In this document: in pieces, positions 10,243-19,924 of the stretch
Position numbering within the stretch: position 1 is the first letter of the stretch
Layout of the letters: the number at the start of each line of letters is the position of its first letter
Assembly (NCBI GenBank): GCA_002716085.1
Contig: PAYZ01000009.1
Coordinates: 91,768-155,767 of the forward strand
DNA length: 64,000 nucleotides
Reading direction: 5' to 3'
Source: Methanobacteriota archaeon
GTDB lineage: Archaea; Thermoplasmatota; Poseidoniia; Poseidoniales; Thalassarchaeaceae
Made by a program: the position numbers and the translations under genes
Notes under the pieces: generated by a model
Seen by the model: only the letters and a program-made list of their open reading frames with translations
Told to the model about the DNA's origin: nothing
Database searches by the model: none

Positions 10243-13200
10243 TTCGCCTCAATTCCGCACAGCGCCTAGCTCTTAACCTGGACTCGCACATCGTGATTGA
10301 TGCTGGTGCCGGTACTGGAAAGACCAGCACCATAGTCGATCGGGTAATTGAGCACTATCTGGCTAGCGATCAAAGGGCAACACGCCTCCTTCCCAAGCCA
10401 GCGAGAGCCCCAAGCATAGGAGCGGGCTTGGTCACATCGCCTAGCTCGGAGAGGACCAATCTGCAGAATTGGGAAGGGCTCCTACCCAGCGAGGTCGTTC
10501 TACTTACTTTCACAAACAGGGCGGCTGACGAGATGAAGGACCGCCTTAGGAAGGCGATTTCGAGAATTAGGCCAGGACCATTGGGGGACGACGGCCGCTA
10601 TCGTTACGATCCGAGAGTAAAGAGCCAGGGTTTCATCGAACAACTCCTCACTCTTCTCGAAGATGCACCAATCGGAACCATAGACTCCTTCCTTTCTCAA
10701 TTGGTGTCCCCGTACCGAGGAAAATTGGGAGATGCTCTCAGTAGGGAGAATGTATCTGATGCATCAAGGGCAATTCTGGTGGAGACCGCACTCAGAACAA
10801 TTTGGAGGCTAGCAAGCGATAGATCCAGAATTGGAGATGCAGTTGATGCTGGAATACCAGCTCAAATAGTTTCGGAAGTTCTCTCAGCAAGGGATCGAGT
10901 AGCCCAGCACTACTCCGGGAGAACCTCTGCTTCTCGAGTTCTTCGTACTCTTGTAGGCAAATCGGTGTTCGTAGAAGAGTCTTCTAGGAAGGTCATGGAC
11001 GATGAGGGAAACGTAGATCGAGACAAGTTGCTAACTATGTTAATGTCATCCATAAATGAGGAGGACATTAATGACCAGGCCGAGAGGCTTCACAATATTG
11101 TAAGTGAGATATGCGAGACCATAAAGGAATGCATCCAATCTCCTTCTTCTGTTGGTTGGGCATCTGGGACTAGAATGGCCTGTCTGGAGGAGCTAGACAG
11201 AATTGGGCCACCTTCCAATGCATGGGGGAAGCTATGCTGGATGGGTCATCTGCTAACATGCACAGTCAGCCCATCTTCCTTAATGGCGAGAGACATGAAA
11301 CCCTTCCCAGGAATGAAGCTACCATCGGACGATTGGGAAGCAGGAATAAGGAGTTACTCCAAAATCGAAGACGCGAACCTCAAGAACAGATACAAATCCA
11401 CACTCAAGCAGAAAAAAGCAGAACTAACCAGAATCTGGTCAGATGATTTGGGCAGAATGGCTCTTCACTTTGTTCGAACTGCAATCCTTCTTGACGAAAC
11501 AAAACCCCCTCATTCTCCCAATAGATGGATGAAGCCGATTATTACACTGCCTACCGAGATCCCAGAGAGTCTAGAGAATCCGAACAAGAATCATCATTTC
11601 AGCCTTGAAGGAGAGATTCGGAACCTCAGGGACCTGCATCTTCTGCATCTCGGATTCCAAGGAGTGATGAAGAATCTAAAGCAACGAAATGAGGTCCATG
11701 ACTTCGATGACATACAGAGGCTTGCAGGCGACCTACTCCTAGCAAAATGCCCAGATGTATGTCGAACTTTCTACCACCCCTCTGTCCAACTGGCCTTAGA
11801 CTCAATCAATCCTGACCAACCATGGAGAGATGATCACATAGACCGTGCATTGGAAGCCATTTCGTATTTGGAGGAAAATCGGTATTCTGCCGGCGAAGCG
11901 ATATCAAGACTTGCCGCCATGCGTTCTGACCTCGAGAGCCGACTCCTCATACTTGGAGAAATTAGAAGGAGGTTCAGGGCGTTCATCGTCGATGAGGCTC
12001 AGGACAACTCGCCTCTCCAATGGAGGCTTCTATCTCGTTTATGGGGGCCTCGTGAGATCAGAGATGATGACAACCCAAGGCCAGACACTCCTTGGGAACC
12101 TACGGTTTGCTATGTCGGCGATGTCAAGCAGAGCATCTATGCCTTTAGACAGGCGGAAGTAACAGGATTCCTCGATTTCGCAAAGTCCCTCAGAGCAATA
12201 AACGTCCACGAGCTCTCTAGCGTTCCAGAACTTACTAGAAAGCCCCCACTCAGGCGGGAGTCTCACAGCAGGGATCCTAGAAACGACCACATTTCATCCA
12301 TTGCCAAGGCATCTGAGTACATGGAGAGGGGGGGAAGAGACCTAGTTCCTTGGATCCCCTTCGATGCAACCGACTGGGACCTTCCAGCCCCGTCAATAGA
12401 AGAGGTCAAAGCACGACAAGAGGGAATGGTCTCTCTCCAGGTAAATTATCGATCCGAGGGAGGACTCCTCGAGGTGATGAACGAGTGGTGGATGGACATT
12501 TTCTCCGACAGACACAGAATACTGTCCGAAGCCGATTTCTACGCATCTGCTCAGACTCTACACTCATTTCCCGAGAAGAGGAACAATAGGGGGGCAATCG
12601 AGTGGATTTGTCCCCCCGATTCAGAGCTCTCGACCAACCCTCCTGTGGATTTGGAGAAGCACCTCGATCCCTTTGGACCAGGCATCTCGGATAGACTCGA
12701 GAGGCAGGCCATGCTAATTGCTCTGAGGGCTAGAAGCCTTATTGAAGGAAATCCGATAAGAGTTAGGTCCTCTAGCGGGGAATGGAAAGAAGCCGATTCA
12801 GGGGGCCCAGTCGAACCACAGGACATCACAATCCTACTACCAAACAGAGTGAATCTGAGAGACGTTATAGTCCGGCACCTGAATGATGCCGGGGTTCCAG
12901 TACAAGTTGACCGGGAGGGTCCTCTGTTGGACCGTCCTGCAGCTTCGACCTTGGAGGGCCTAGTTCAGTTTGTAGCTAGGCCACAATCTCGTCACAATGC
13001 AGCTCGGGTCGCCAGCTCCCCTCTGGTCGGAATGAGCGATGGACAACTGCAGAGGTATCTTTCTTCGACAAATAGGGGGGAAGATTTGCTTTCTGCCATG
13101 CTAAACCATTCTATTGGCGAAAGACAGAGGTCATTGGTCTCCAGATGGCGCGAACTCTCTTCCTCTTCTATGCTTGCAGAACTTCTCGAGGACACTATCG

Positions 13201-15161
13201 ATAGATCAGACTTGCTTGTAGCTTATCCAGACGAAGTATCTCGACAGGATGCCGAGCAATTTGTTGAGATCTTCAGAAAATTGTCGGACGAGGTAGGCGG
13301 GGATCCAATTGTTCTCGCAGACCGATTGAGGGATTTGAGGGAGCAGAGCTCTCACGCTCTTGAGGCCAGCACTATCCCCCAAACGGATGCAGTCCGAGTG
13401 ATGACAATTCACAGCTCAAAGGGACTAGAGGCAAAGGTCATCATTCTTGCAGACCTATTTTCGACTAGACAGACCAATATGAAGAATGAGCAGAACAGCA
13501 GACTCATCGTCGGTCCAGAGATGTTTGCTGGACACCCCAAACCATGGCCCTCAGGAAAGACCCCAATATCCCCCCTCTGGGAACACGCTAAGCTTCTGAA
13601 CAGAGCTAGAAAGAACGCCGAGGCAAGGAGACTCCTCTACGTAGCTGCTACCCGAGCCGAGGAGAGGCTGATTATCGCTGGCTCCCCAAGTGGAACCGAG
13701 TGGGCTGAACACGAGGGAATCGTGATTCCTTGGGCCTACGACAAGTACGCTCCACAACTTGGCCAGATGTGGCTCGAGTCATTGAGGCAGGGATCTTTGA
13801 GGAGAGGGGAGCGAAGCTCGCCTTGGCTGAGCCAGACGGCCATTGAATCAGAACGAGAATCGCCTGCTAGTGGGAGCATCGCTCTCTGTCCAGAGGCACT
13901 TCTCGAAGACTCCTATCTTGGGGGGAGGAAGAAGGCCGGAATCCTGATGCTGCATCACCCAGATTGCTTCTCGGTCAACGGAAGCGATGGAAAGAGCTTC
14001 ACTACCCCAATCCAGAGGCTCGAAATAGTTGATCGGGCATCCCGAATCTATCGAGAGCCAGACTCGGATCCAATTCGTCCTGAAATCAACCAATATTCTA
14101 CAGTGGTCAGAGTTAATCCAAGCAAACTACCATCCTACTACGAGTGCCCTAGGTGCCATTGGATGGAAGTCAGGGCCGGTTTAGAACCGGGCCCAATAGT
14201 TGCTGATAGGGAATCCTCAGATTTCACTGATTCATCACTATCCTTCGACCCAGCAACGTTTGGAACTGTTTTCCATAGGATTATCGAGATCGGGATTGGA
14301 AACCCAGGCCCTGGAGAGAAAGGACCGAGCAGACCACTTCCCAAATCCTGGTCAACCCCTGCAGAAGACAGAATTACAGATGAAGGGATCCATAGAACCG
14401 CGTTCAATGAGCTACTCCCCCCAGGCACGGATATAGAAAAGGTAGCAGAGGCCACACGCATCATGGCCAAAAGAATCTCTGAGGGAAAAATAGGAGAGAT
14501 GGTCAGAGGTAAGACCGTAGATGGTAGGGATCTGGAGGGTCTCAGGACAGAGTTGCCATTCCACATTTCAATTCCGGTAAATTTCGACCCTATCACTAGG
14601 GGCAAGTGGTCTCCTGAAGGGGAGGAGGAACTAATCTCCATCGACTCTACGACAATAGAACTGAGTGGAGTAATCGACTTGGTTGTATGCACTACCAGCG
14701 TCGACGACAAATCCACCATTAGGGCCATTGATCTCAAGACTACAGACGCAAACTCCCTGAATAGCTCACCCCAAAGCGATCTACTTGAAGCACTTGGAGA
14801 CGACTCAATCGGTCCTTGCTGCCATGCAGAGAAATCTCTTCTTCACAAGCATAGACTCCAGATGGCCCTATATCACCTAGCTCTGGAAGGATTGGAATCC
14901 GACAGGGGAATAGAGGGCTTGCTCGAGCGAGAAACTCTGCCTCCGGCAATTCTTGTTGGACTTACCGGGAGACTAGTGGAGTATCCACTTGAGGTTCTTG
15001 AAAGGGCAAAGGAGGAACTCTTTGAAACACTGGCCCTTACAGCTCGAATGTCTCTTGCTTCCGAATTCCCCCTCTCTGTGGTCGAGGAACAACACGGAGC
15101 ACGAATCTCAAAGTGCCAGATCTGCACGCTTTCTGAGGGAATCCAGTCGAAGAGTCCATGA
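10239..15161 (+). CDS. AddA/UvrD-like SF1 helicase with C-terminal PD-(D/E)XK nuclease
   Basis: Q-motif LNSAQRLAL, Walker A DAGAGTGKTS, LLTFTNRAADEMKDRL, FIVDEAQDNSP, YVGDVKQSIYAFR, VMTIHSSKGLEAKVIILA, LLYVAATRAEERLIIAG; nuclease VIDLVV...AIDLKTT...LQMALYHLAL; Cys pairs YYECPRCHW and KCQIC. The track's start is GTG at 10293, which would remove the Q-motif; upstream in-frame candidates are only CTG/ATT (10236-10242). Confidence 0.82.
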   Translation: MIRLNSAQRLALNLDSHIVIDAGAGTGKTSTIVDRVIEHYLASDQRATRLLPKPARAPSIGAGLVTSPSSERTNLQNWEGLLPSEVVLLTFTNRAADEMKDRLRKAISRIRPGPLGDDGRYRYDPRVKSQGFIEQLLTLLEDAPIGTIDSFLSQLVSPYRGKLGDALSRENVSDASRAILVETALRTIWRLASDRSRIGDAVDAGIPAQIVSEVLSARDRVAQHYSGRTSASRVLRTLVGKSVFVEESSRKVMDDEGNVDRDKLLTMLMSSINEEDINDQAERLHNIVSEICETIKECIQSPSSVGWASGTRMACLEELDRIGPPSNAWGKLCWMGHLLTCTVSPSSLMARDMKPFPGMKLPSDDWEAGIRSYSKIEDANLKNRYKSTLKQKKAELTRIWSDDLGRMALHFVRTAILLDETKPPHSPNRWMKPIITLPTEIPESLENPNKNHHFSLEGEIRNLRDLHLLHLGFQGVMKNLKQRNEVHDFDDIQRLAGDLLLAKCPDVCRTFYHPSVQLALDSINPDQPWRDDHIDRALEAISYLEENRYSAGEAISRLAAMRSDLESRLLILGEIRRRFRAFIVDEAQDNSPLQWRLLSRLWGPREIRDDDNPRPDTPWEPTVCYVGDVKQSIYAFRQAEVTGFLDFAKSLRAINVHELSSVPELTRKPPLRRESHSRDPRNDHISSIAKASEYMERGGRDLVPWIPFDATDWDLPAPSIEEVKARQEGMVSLQVNYRSEGGLLEVMNEWWMDIFSDRHRILSEADFYASAQTLHSFPEKRNNRGAIEWICPPDSELSTNPPVDLEKHLDPFGPGISDRLERQAMLIALRARSLIEGNPIRVRSSSGEWKEADSGGPVEPQDITILLPNRVNLRDVIVRHLNDAGVPVQVDREGPLLDRPAASTLEGLVQFVARPQSRHNAARVASSPLVGMSDGQLQRYLSSTNRGEDLLSAMLNHSIGERQRSLVSRWRELSSSSMLAELLEDTIDRSDLLVAYPDEVSRQDAEQFVEIFRKLSDEVGGDPIVLADRLRDLREQSSHALEASTIPQTDAVRVMTIHSSKGLEAKVIILADLFSTRQTNMKNEQNSRLIVGPEMFAGHPKPWPSGKTPISPLWEHAKLLNRARKNAEARRLLYVAATRAEERLIIAGSPSGTEWAEHEGIVIPWAYDKYAPQLGQMWLESLRQGSLRRGERSSPWLSQTAIESERESPASGSIALCPEALLEDSYLGGRKKAGILMLHHPDCFSVNGSDGKSFTTPIQRLEIVDRASRIYREPDSDPIRPEINQYSTVVRVNPSKLPSYYECPRCHWMEVRAGLEPGPIVADRESSDFTDSSLSFDPATFGTVFHRIIEIGIGNPGPGEKGPSRPLPKSWSTPAEDRITDEGIHRTAFNELLPPGTDIEKVAEATRIMAKRISEGKIGEMVRGKTVDGRDLEGLRTELPFHISIPVNFDPITRGKWSPEGEEELISIDSTTIELSGVIDLVVCTTSVDDKSTIRAIDLKTTDANSLNSSPQSDLLEALGDDSIGPCCHAEKSLLHKHRLQMALYHLALEGLESDRGIEGLLERETLPPAILVGLTGRLVEYPLEVLERAKEELFETLALTARMSLASEFPLSVVEEQHGARISKCQICTLSEGIQSKSP

Positions 15162-15183
15162 GTGAGCACTCTGGGAAGAGGTC

Positions 15184-16602
15184 ATGGCCCTTGACCTAGG
15201 ACACATGATGAATAGAAGTGATGAGATCTGGGAGGAATCAATATTGCCCAGCCTTTCTGAATTCATAGAAATCAAGGCACTTTCACCACTCTTTGAGCCC
15301 AAGTGGGCTGAGATCGGGGAGCTAGATGCCACCATAGAACTATTTTGCCAATGGTTGGATAGTCAAGGAATTGAGGGCCTGTCCTACCAGACTCATAGGA
15401 TAGAAAACCTATCGCCAGTATTACTTGTGACAATAGAGGGAACCGGTCCGGGAGAAGTGATCTTCTACTCCCATCTAGACAAGCAGCCGTCAAAGCCAGA
15501 GCTATGGTCGGAGGGACTCCATCCCCTCAAAGCAGTACGGAGGGATCCATGGCTGTTCGGTCGTGGTTCTGTAGACGACGGATACGGGGGATATCTTTGT
15601 GCCACCTCAGTTAGGCTTCTTCAGGAAGCCGGAGAACCCCATCCTCGTTGCACGATGATAATCGAGACCTGCGAGGAATCAGGATCATTTGATCTACCTC
15701 CATACTTAGAGGCCTTGACAGAACAACTCGGTGATCCCGACATGGTTGTGGTTATGGATAGCGGAGGGCCAGATTATGATCATATTTGGATGACTGAAGC
15801 CCTAAGGGGGCTTGTTTCGGGGACGCTTTCGGTGAAAGTCTCCAATGAAGGAATCCATTCAGGAAACTCAGGGGGCTCGATACCCTCTTCGTTCAGAATT
15901 CAGAGGATTCTTCTCGATAGAGTTGAAGATTCAGCCACTGGGAGAGTTTTGATTCCAGAGATGCATGTAGAGATTTCTCAGGAAGTCATGGAGAAAGCCT
16001 CCGCACTAACCGAAATAGTGGGTAATAGCATCTGGGAGCAATTCCCCACAGTCGACACCCTGAAGCAAGCATCGGATACTACAGAGGACATGATTATCGC
16101 TATGAATTGGGAGCCAACTCTGTCAATTATCGGAGCAGACGGCATACCTTCTGTCCAGGATGCGGGTAACGTTCTTCGTACAAACACAGACCTGAAGCTT
16201 AGCTTCAGGATTCCCCCCGGGGTCGATTCTCAGTCGGCACTAGAACGAGCAAAGGAAACTCTAGAGGACAATCCCCCCTATGGGGCAGAAGTAACTTTCA
16301 CTCCAGACTCTTGTGCAGATGGATTCCACGCCCCTCCCCTTGAAGGATACATTTCAGAAGCTATTCAGAAAGCTTCCACAGAGCTAACAGGGCTGCCTCC
16401 TTTGGCAACATGGACCGGGGGAACGATCCCCTTCATGGCAATGATGCAGGGCAAATATCCTGAGTCAATGTTCCTGTGTACTGGAGCCTCAGGACCAGGG
16501 AATAACGCCCATGGTCCTGACGAAAAGTTGCATATCCCTTCATCCAAAAGACTCACAGTAGCGCTATCAGCAACAATCGCAGCTATTTCACAAACCCCCT
16601 GA
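15184..16602 (+). CDS. M20-family metallopeptidase (dipeptidase / ArgE-DapE-like)
   Basis: VIFYSHLDKQP, FGRGSVDDGYGGYL, IIETCEESGSFDL, VVMDSGGPDYDHIWMTEALRGL, HGPDEKLHIPS. Confidence 0.88.
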   Translation: MALDLGHMMNRSDEIWEESILPSLSEFIEIKALSPLFEPKWAEIGELDATIELFCQWLDSQGIEGLSYQTHRIENLSPVLLVTIEGTGPGEVIFYSHLDKQPSKPELWSEGLHPLKAVRRDPWLFGRGSVDDGYGGYLCATSVRLLQEAGEPHPRCTMIIETCEESGSFDLPPYLEALTEQLGDPDMVVVMDSGGPDYDHIWMTEALRGLVSGTLSVKVSNEGIHSGNSGGSIPSSFRIQRILLDRVEDSATGRVLIPEMHVEISQEVMEKASALTEIVGNSIWEQFPTVDTLKQASDTTEDMIIAMNWEPTLSIIGADGIPSVQDAGNVLRTNTDLKLSFRIPPGVDSQSALERAKETLEDNPPYGAEVTFTPDSCADGFHAPPLEGYISEAIQKASTELTGLPPLATWTGGTIPFMAMMQGKYPESMFLCTGASGPGNNAHGPDEKLHIPSSKRLTVALSATIAAISQTP

Positions 16603-16668
16603 TTAGCCCGTACTTTCCAATCCTGATGCCGCCGGGGTTATATCGGGGTCACCTGCGCACCACGTAGG

Positions 16669-17298
16669 ATGATCGGCCAAGACGAGTCCGCAGGAGCGGA
16701 TACTCAACAGACTATTCAGGACCTAGAGCAGCAGGCTGCAAAGGACAAGGAAGCTCTGGACAAACTCCTGGTCGCCTATCAGGCCCAAGAGGCCGACATT
16801 GGTGAGCTAAAGGCGCAGGTTGAGACGCTTAACAGGGAACTTATCGATAAGGAGACTGAGAAGGAGGGGATAAACAACCTACTCTCCAATCTTAGGAGGC
16901 AGAAGGATGAGATGGAGGTCGATCTCGCGAAGGCGAACACAAAAATCCCCTACTTAGAAAGCAAGCTGGAGAAAACGGAGGAGTTGCTTGATAGAGAGAA
17001 GGCAAGACTGGGCACCGCAATCACCCTCGCCGAGGAGATTGACGAGTCTAACCAGGCTGCACAGGCAGAACTTGCCGCAAGGGATGATTGGTATATCCAG
17101 CATATGCAAGTTTTCGAGGAGCTAAACGAGGCGATCAAGACTAGACATGACATGATTGACAGGGCTGTGGAAACCGCTAAGGAGATCCAATCTAAGCAGG
17201 AGACTTTCCAAGCTCAGAAGCAGGCTGTAATTGAGGAAATTAAGCAAATGGAATCGGAAGAGGAAGAGTCAGAAGACTCTGAGCTAGAGAACGAATAA
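16669..17298 (+). CDS. Predicted coiled-coil protein, function unknown
   Basis: 209 aa, dominated by heptad-like K/E/L/A sequence; preceded by GTTATATCGGGG (possible TATA-like box). Confidence 0.7.
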   Translation: MIGQDESAGADTQQTIQDLEQQAAKDKEALDKLLVAYQAQEADIGELKAQVETLNRELIDKETEKEGINNLLSNLRRQKDEMEVDLAKANTKIPYLESKLEKTEELLDREKARLGTAITLAEEIDESNQAAQAELAARDDWYIQHMQVFEELNEAIKTRHDMIDRAVETAKEIQSKQETFQAQKQAVIEEIKQMESEEEESEDSELENE

Positions 17299-17300
17299 CT

Positions 17301-18014
17301 CTACTCTCCCACATTCTTGATGAATCTAGCCGGAATTCCTGCCCAGACCTCTCCTGAAGGGACATCTGTCCACTTTGGTACTACCGCCCTGGATCCAATC
17401 ACAGCACCATCACCAATTGTGCATCCTGGTTGAACTATGCTCCCTCCACCAATCAAAGCACCATTTCCGACTCTGACGGGGGCGAGAACAATCTCTCCGC
17501 TTTCTACAAGATGCCCGTTAATCGTAGCGCCCCCGCCGACTACAACCCCGTCGCCGAAGATCAACATCGATGCGTCGTTTATGTTCTCTGAGTTTAGCTG
17601 GACTCCCTTTCCGATCTTAGCCCCCATCATTCTGTAGTACAGGTTTGCCAGGAAGGAAGGCACAACCTGCTTTAGGAACATCTGGGCCACCCTGTGGAAA
17701 ACTAAAGAGAAGGCCCACTGTATTGTGATGAACGACCTCAGTGGATACCTTCCTTCAGGCTTCCTGATCCTGAACATACCTCCGAGTACCCCGCATATTA
17801 CAATCAGGCTAACACCCCAAATGATGTATCCGAGGCCCAATGAGATACAAGTCACTACAACCTCGATAACCCTGTCTTGGCCATCTGTGGTTGCAGTCAT
17901 CCAGTCGAAGAAAAGATAGGATGGGACAATGGCAAGTCCGATAATTACACCTACCAGTGCCATTACCAAGACTGACAGAACGTGTTGGACCCTTCCGAAG
18001 GAGTTCAAACTCAC
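17301..18014 (-). CDS. Membrane protein with C-terminal left-handed beta-helix (hexapeptide repeat) acyltransferase-like domain
   Basis: Two or more N-terminal TM segments, then hexapeptide-type repeats VGNGALIGGGSIVQPGCTIGDGAVIGSRAVV. Confidence 0.75.
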   Translation of the reverse strand: MSLNSFGRVQHVLSVLVMALVGVIIGLAIVPSYLFFDWMTATTDGQDRVIEVVVTCISLGLGYIIWGVSLIVICGVLGGMFRIRKPEGRYPLRSFITIQWAFSLVFHRVAQMFLKQVVPSFLANLYYRMMGAKIGKGVQLNSENINDASMLIFGDGVVVGGGATINGHLVESGEIVLAPVRVGNGALIGGGSIVQPGCTIGDGAVIGSRAVVPKWTDVPSGEVWAGIPARFIKNVGE

Positions 18015-19789
18015 TCCTCCTCCGAAATTAACCCGGCATCTATGTCAGCCTGCCTAGCTACCTTCTTCCCCTCTTCCACGTCAATGAATGGAAAGAGCAT
18101 CAAACCCATGATGAGAATTACCAGCAGGATCATTATACCGAATCTAGTATCGTATGCAGCAGAGAAAAACGCGAATACGAAGGGGCCAATAACTGCCGCA
18201 GCCTTCCCCATGAACCCGAAGAACCCGAAGAACTCCGTAGTTCTGGATTTTGGAACCAGATATGAGAATAGACTCCTAGCCTGTGCACCAGCAGAACCCT
18301 GCACGAATCCCACCATTGTCCCAAGTAGAAGCCATTGAAGGGTAACTCCGAAATTTAGCGGCCCCCATACATTATCTCTGAGGAAATTTGGCCACCAATC
18401 AATCGGCCCGCCTTCAATCACTGTAATGTGCTCGTCTCCTACTGAGGAATTACCGTCCAAGATACCTCCTCTGAAGGAGAAAGACCATCTGTGACTCTTC
18501 ATTAGTTCCATTTCAGAAGCTAGAATTGAAGCCTCATCGGATGAAATCCTCGTCTTTTCGATGTCAGAGTCAGACCATACATCACCCTCAAGGCTCCCTT
18601 CGATCAAATAGGAGAGAAATGCATTTCTGAAATCCTCGTCCCCCGGACCAGACTTGCTAACCCATCCCGTGACCCCCCTATCGTGGAGGGTGCTGAGCTC
18701 ATACTCATCGGTTTCCTCAATGTAATCATAGCGAAAGTCGAACCTTTCGTGATCGTCTCCTAGGTCCAGAGGGGCGAATCCCGTTGCAATGATTAGAACT
18801 GCCATGTACACCCCTATCGCTCCTCCGAGTACAGCCTTGGTTCCATACCTTACAGCGAGCATACCACCAACTATCGACATGGGTATGGCAATAATGTTCG
18901 CCAATAGGATTAGAGCGATATTCATCACCACGGGAAGCCTAAGGTCATTCTCAGCGAACGAGCTCGCAACACCCCCCACCGTGTGAAGAACGTCATAGAA
19001 CAGAAGATAGGCAAGAAGGTAAATGACTAGAATTCTATATTTCCTAACCTCTCTGAAAGTTCCCTTTACCTCGTTAATTCCGTCTCTCAAGGCCTCCATT
19101 GCAGACTCGTAAGTCTTCTCATTGGGAATCTTCGGCTCGGGTGTATTCCTAAAGAATGGCAGACCGAACCCAAGCCACCATAGAGAAGTTGTAACAAACG
19201 CAAAGGTAAGGGTCCAATCACCATATTCCGAAGTTAGCCCGAACGCACCGGAGCCCATTACAATTAGATGAATGATTAGAATCAGAGATCCTCCTGCAAA
19301 ACCATAGGAATAACCCCAACTAGAGATTTTCTCCATCTGACTTTCATCTGAAAGATAGGGCATGAATGCATAGTAAATCGTGTTTCCACCCGCCATGCCA
19401 ATCTGCCCCATAAGAAAGCAGAAGGCTAGAAGTCTGTAAGCAGAATTCTCATCTAAGTGCGGGGCTATTCCCATGAAAGCAGTGAAGACCACTCCAATAA
19501 TCGTGTAAATCCATACTATCTTCTTCTTTATTGGAATTCTATCGGCAATTGCTCCCAATATTGGACTAGAAATTGCAACAAAGACCATCGATAAACCCAG
19601 TACTGCAGCGTAGAAAGAAGTCCCTGTAACGTTCAATCCAGCAATCTGAGAAGTACCGCCAGTTGCCAGATTGAAGTATCTGGTAATTAGCTGACCGCCA
19701 AGCACCGTGCCCACAGTCAAAGCGAAAGCTTGGTTCGCCCAATCGTACCAGTACCAACTTCTCAGCGACTTATTTTGCTCATCGCTCAT
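18011..19789 (-). CDS. MFS transporter, UMF1/Atg22-like family
   Basis: SWYWYDWANQAFALTVGTVLGG N-terminal signature, many TM segments, large central hydrophilic insert; ORF open to 19813; overlaps the next gene by 4 nt. Confidence 0.8.
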   Translation of the reverse strand: MSDEQNKSLRSWYWYDWANQAFALTVGTVLGGQLITRYFNLATGGTSQIAGLNVTGTSFYAAVLGLSMVFVAISSPILGAIADRIPIKKKIVWIYTIIGVVFTAFMGIAPHLDENSAYRLLAFCFLMGQIGMAGGNTIYYAFMPYLSDESQMEKISSWGYSYGFAGGSLILIIHLIVMGSGAFGLTSEYGDWTLTFAFVTTSLWWLGFGLPFFRNTPEPKIPNEKTYESAMEALRDGINEVKGTFREVRKYRILVIYLLAYLLFYDVLHTVGGVASSFAENDLRLPVVMNIALILLANIIAIPMSIVGGMLAVRYGTKAVLGGAIGVYMAVLIIATGFAPLDLGDDHERFDFRYDYIEETDEYELSTLHDRGVTGWVSKSGPGDEDFRNAFLSYLIEGSLEGDVWSDSDIEKTRISSDEASILASEMELMKSHRWSFSFRGGILDGNSSVGDEHITVIEGGPIDWWPNFLRDNVWGPLNFGVTLQWLLLGTMVGFVQGSAGAQARSLFSYLVPKSRTTEFFGFFGFMGKAAAVIGPFVFAFFSAAYDTRFGIMILLVILIMGLMLFPFIDVEEGKKVARQADIDAGLISEEE

Positions 19790-19924
19790 TCCTTCTATTG
19801 TCCCGAATGACATGCTATCACAATACCGAGGAGACTCACCTGTTTAGTGTATACTACAACATCTGGCGTAACATCAAACCTAATTCATCACGTAATATCA
19901 AGTGCAAAGGTACCTACGAGTGCC

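Noticed and set aside
14138-14737. 199-aa antisense ORF inside the AddA-like gene
   Set aside because: Shadow ORF over a nuclease domain with clear motifs.
19790-19924. Possible extended N-terminus of RaSEA (ORF open from 19847) and an overlapping 66-aa ORF
   Set aside because: Extension is low-complexity-like and lies in the divergent promoter region; ATG 19925 fits family start better.
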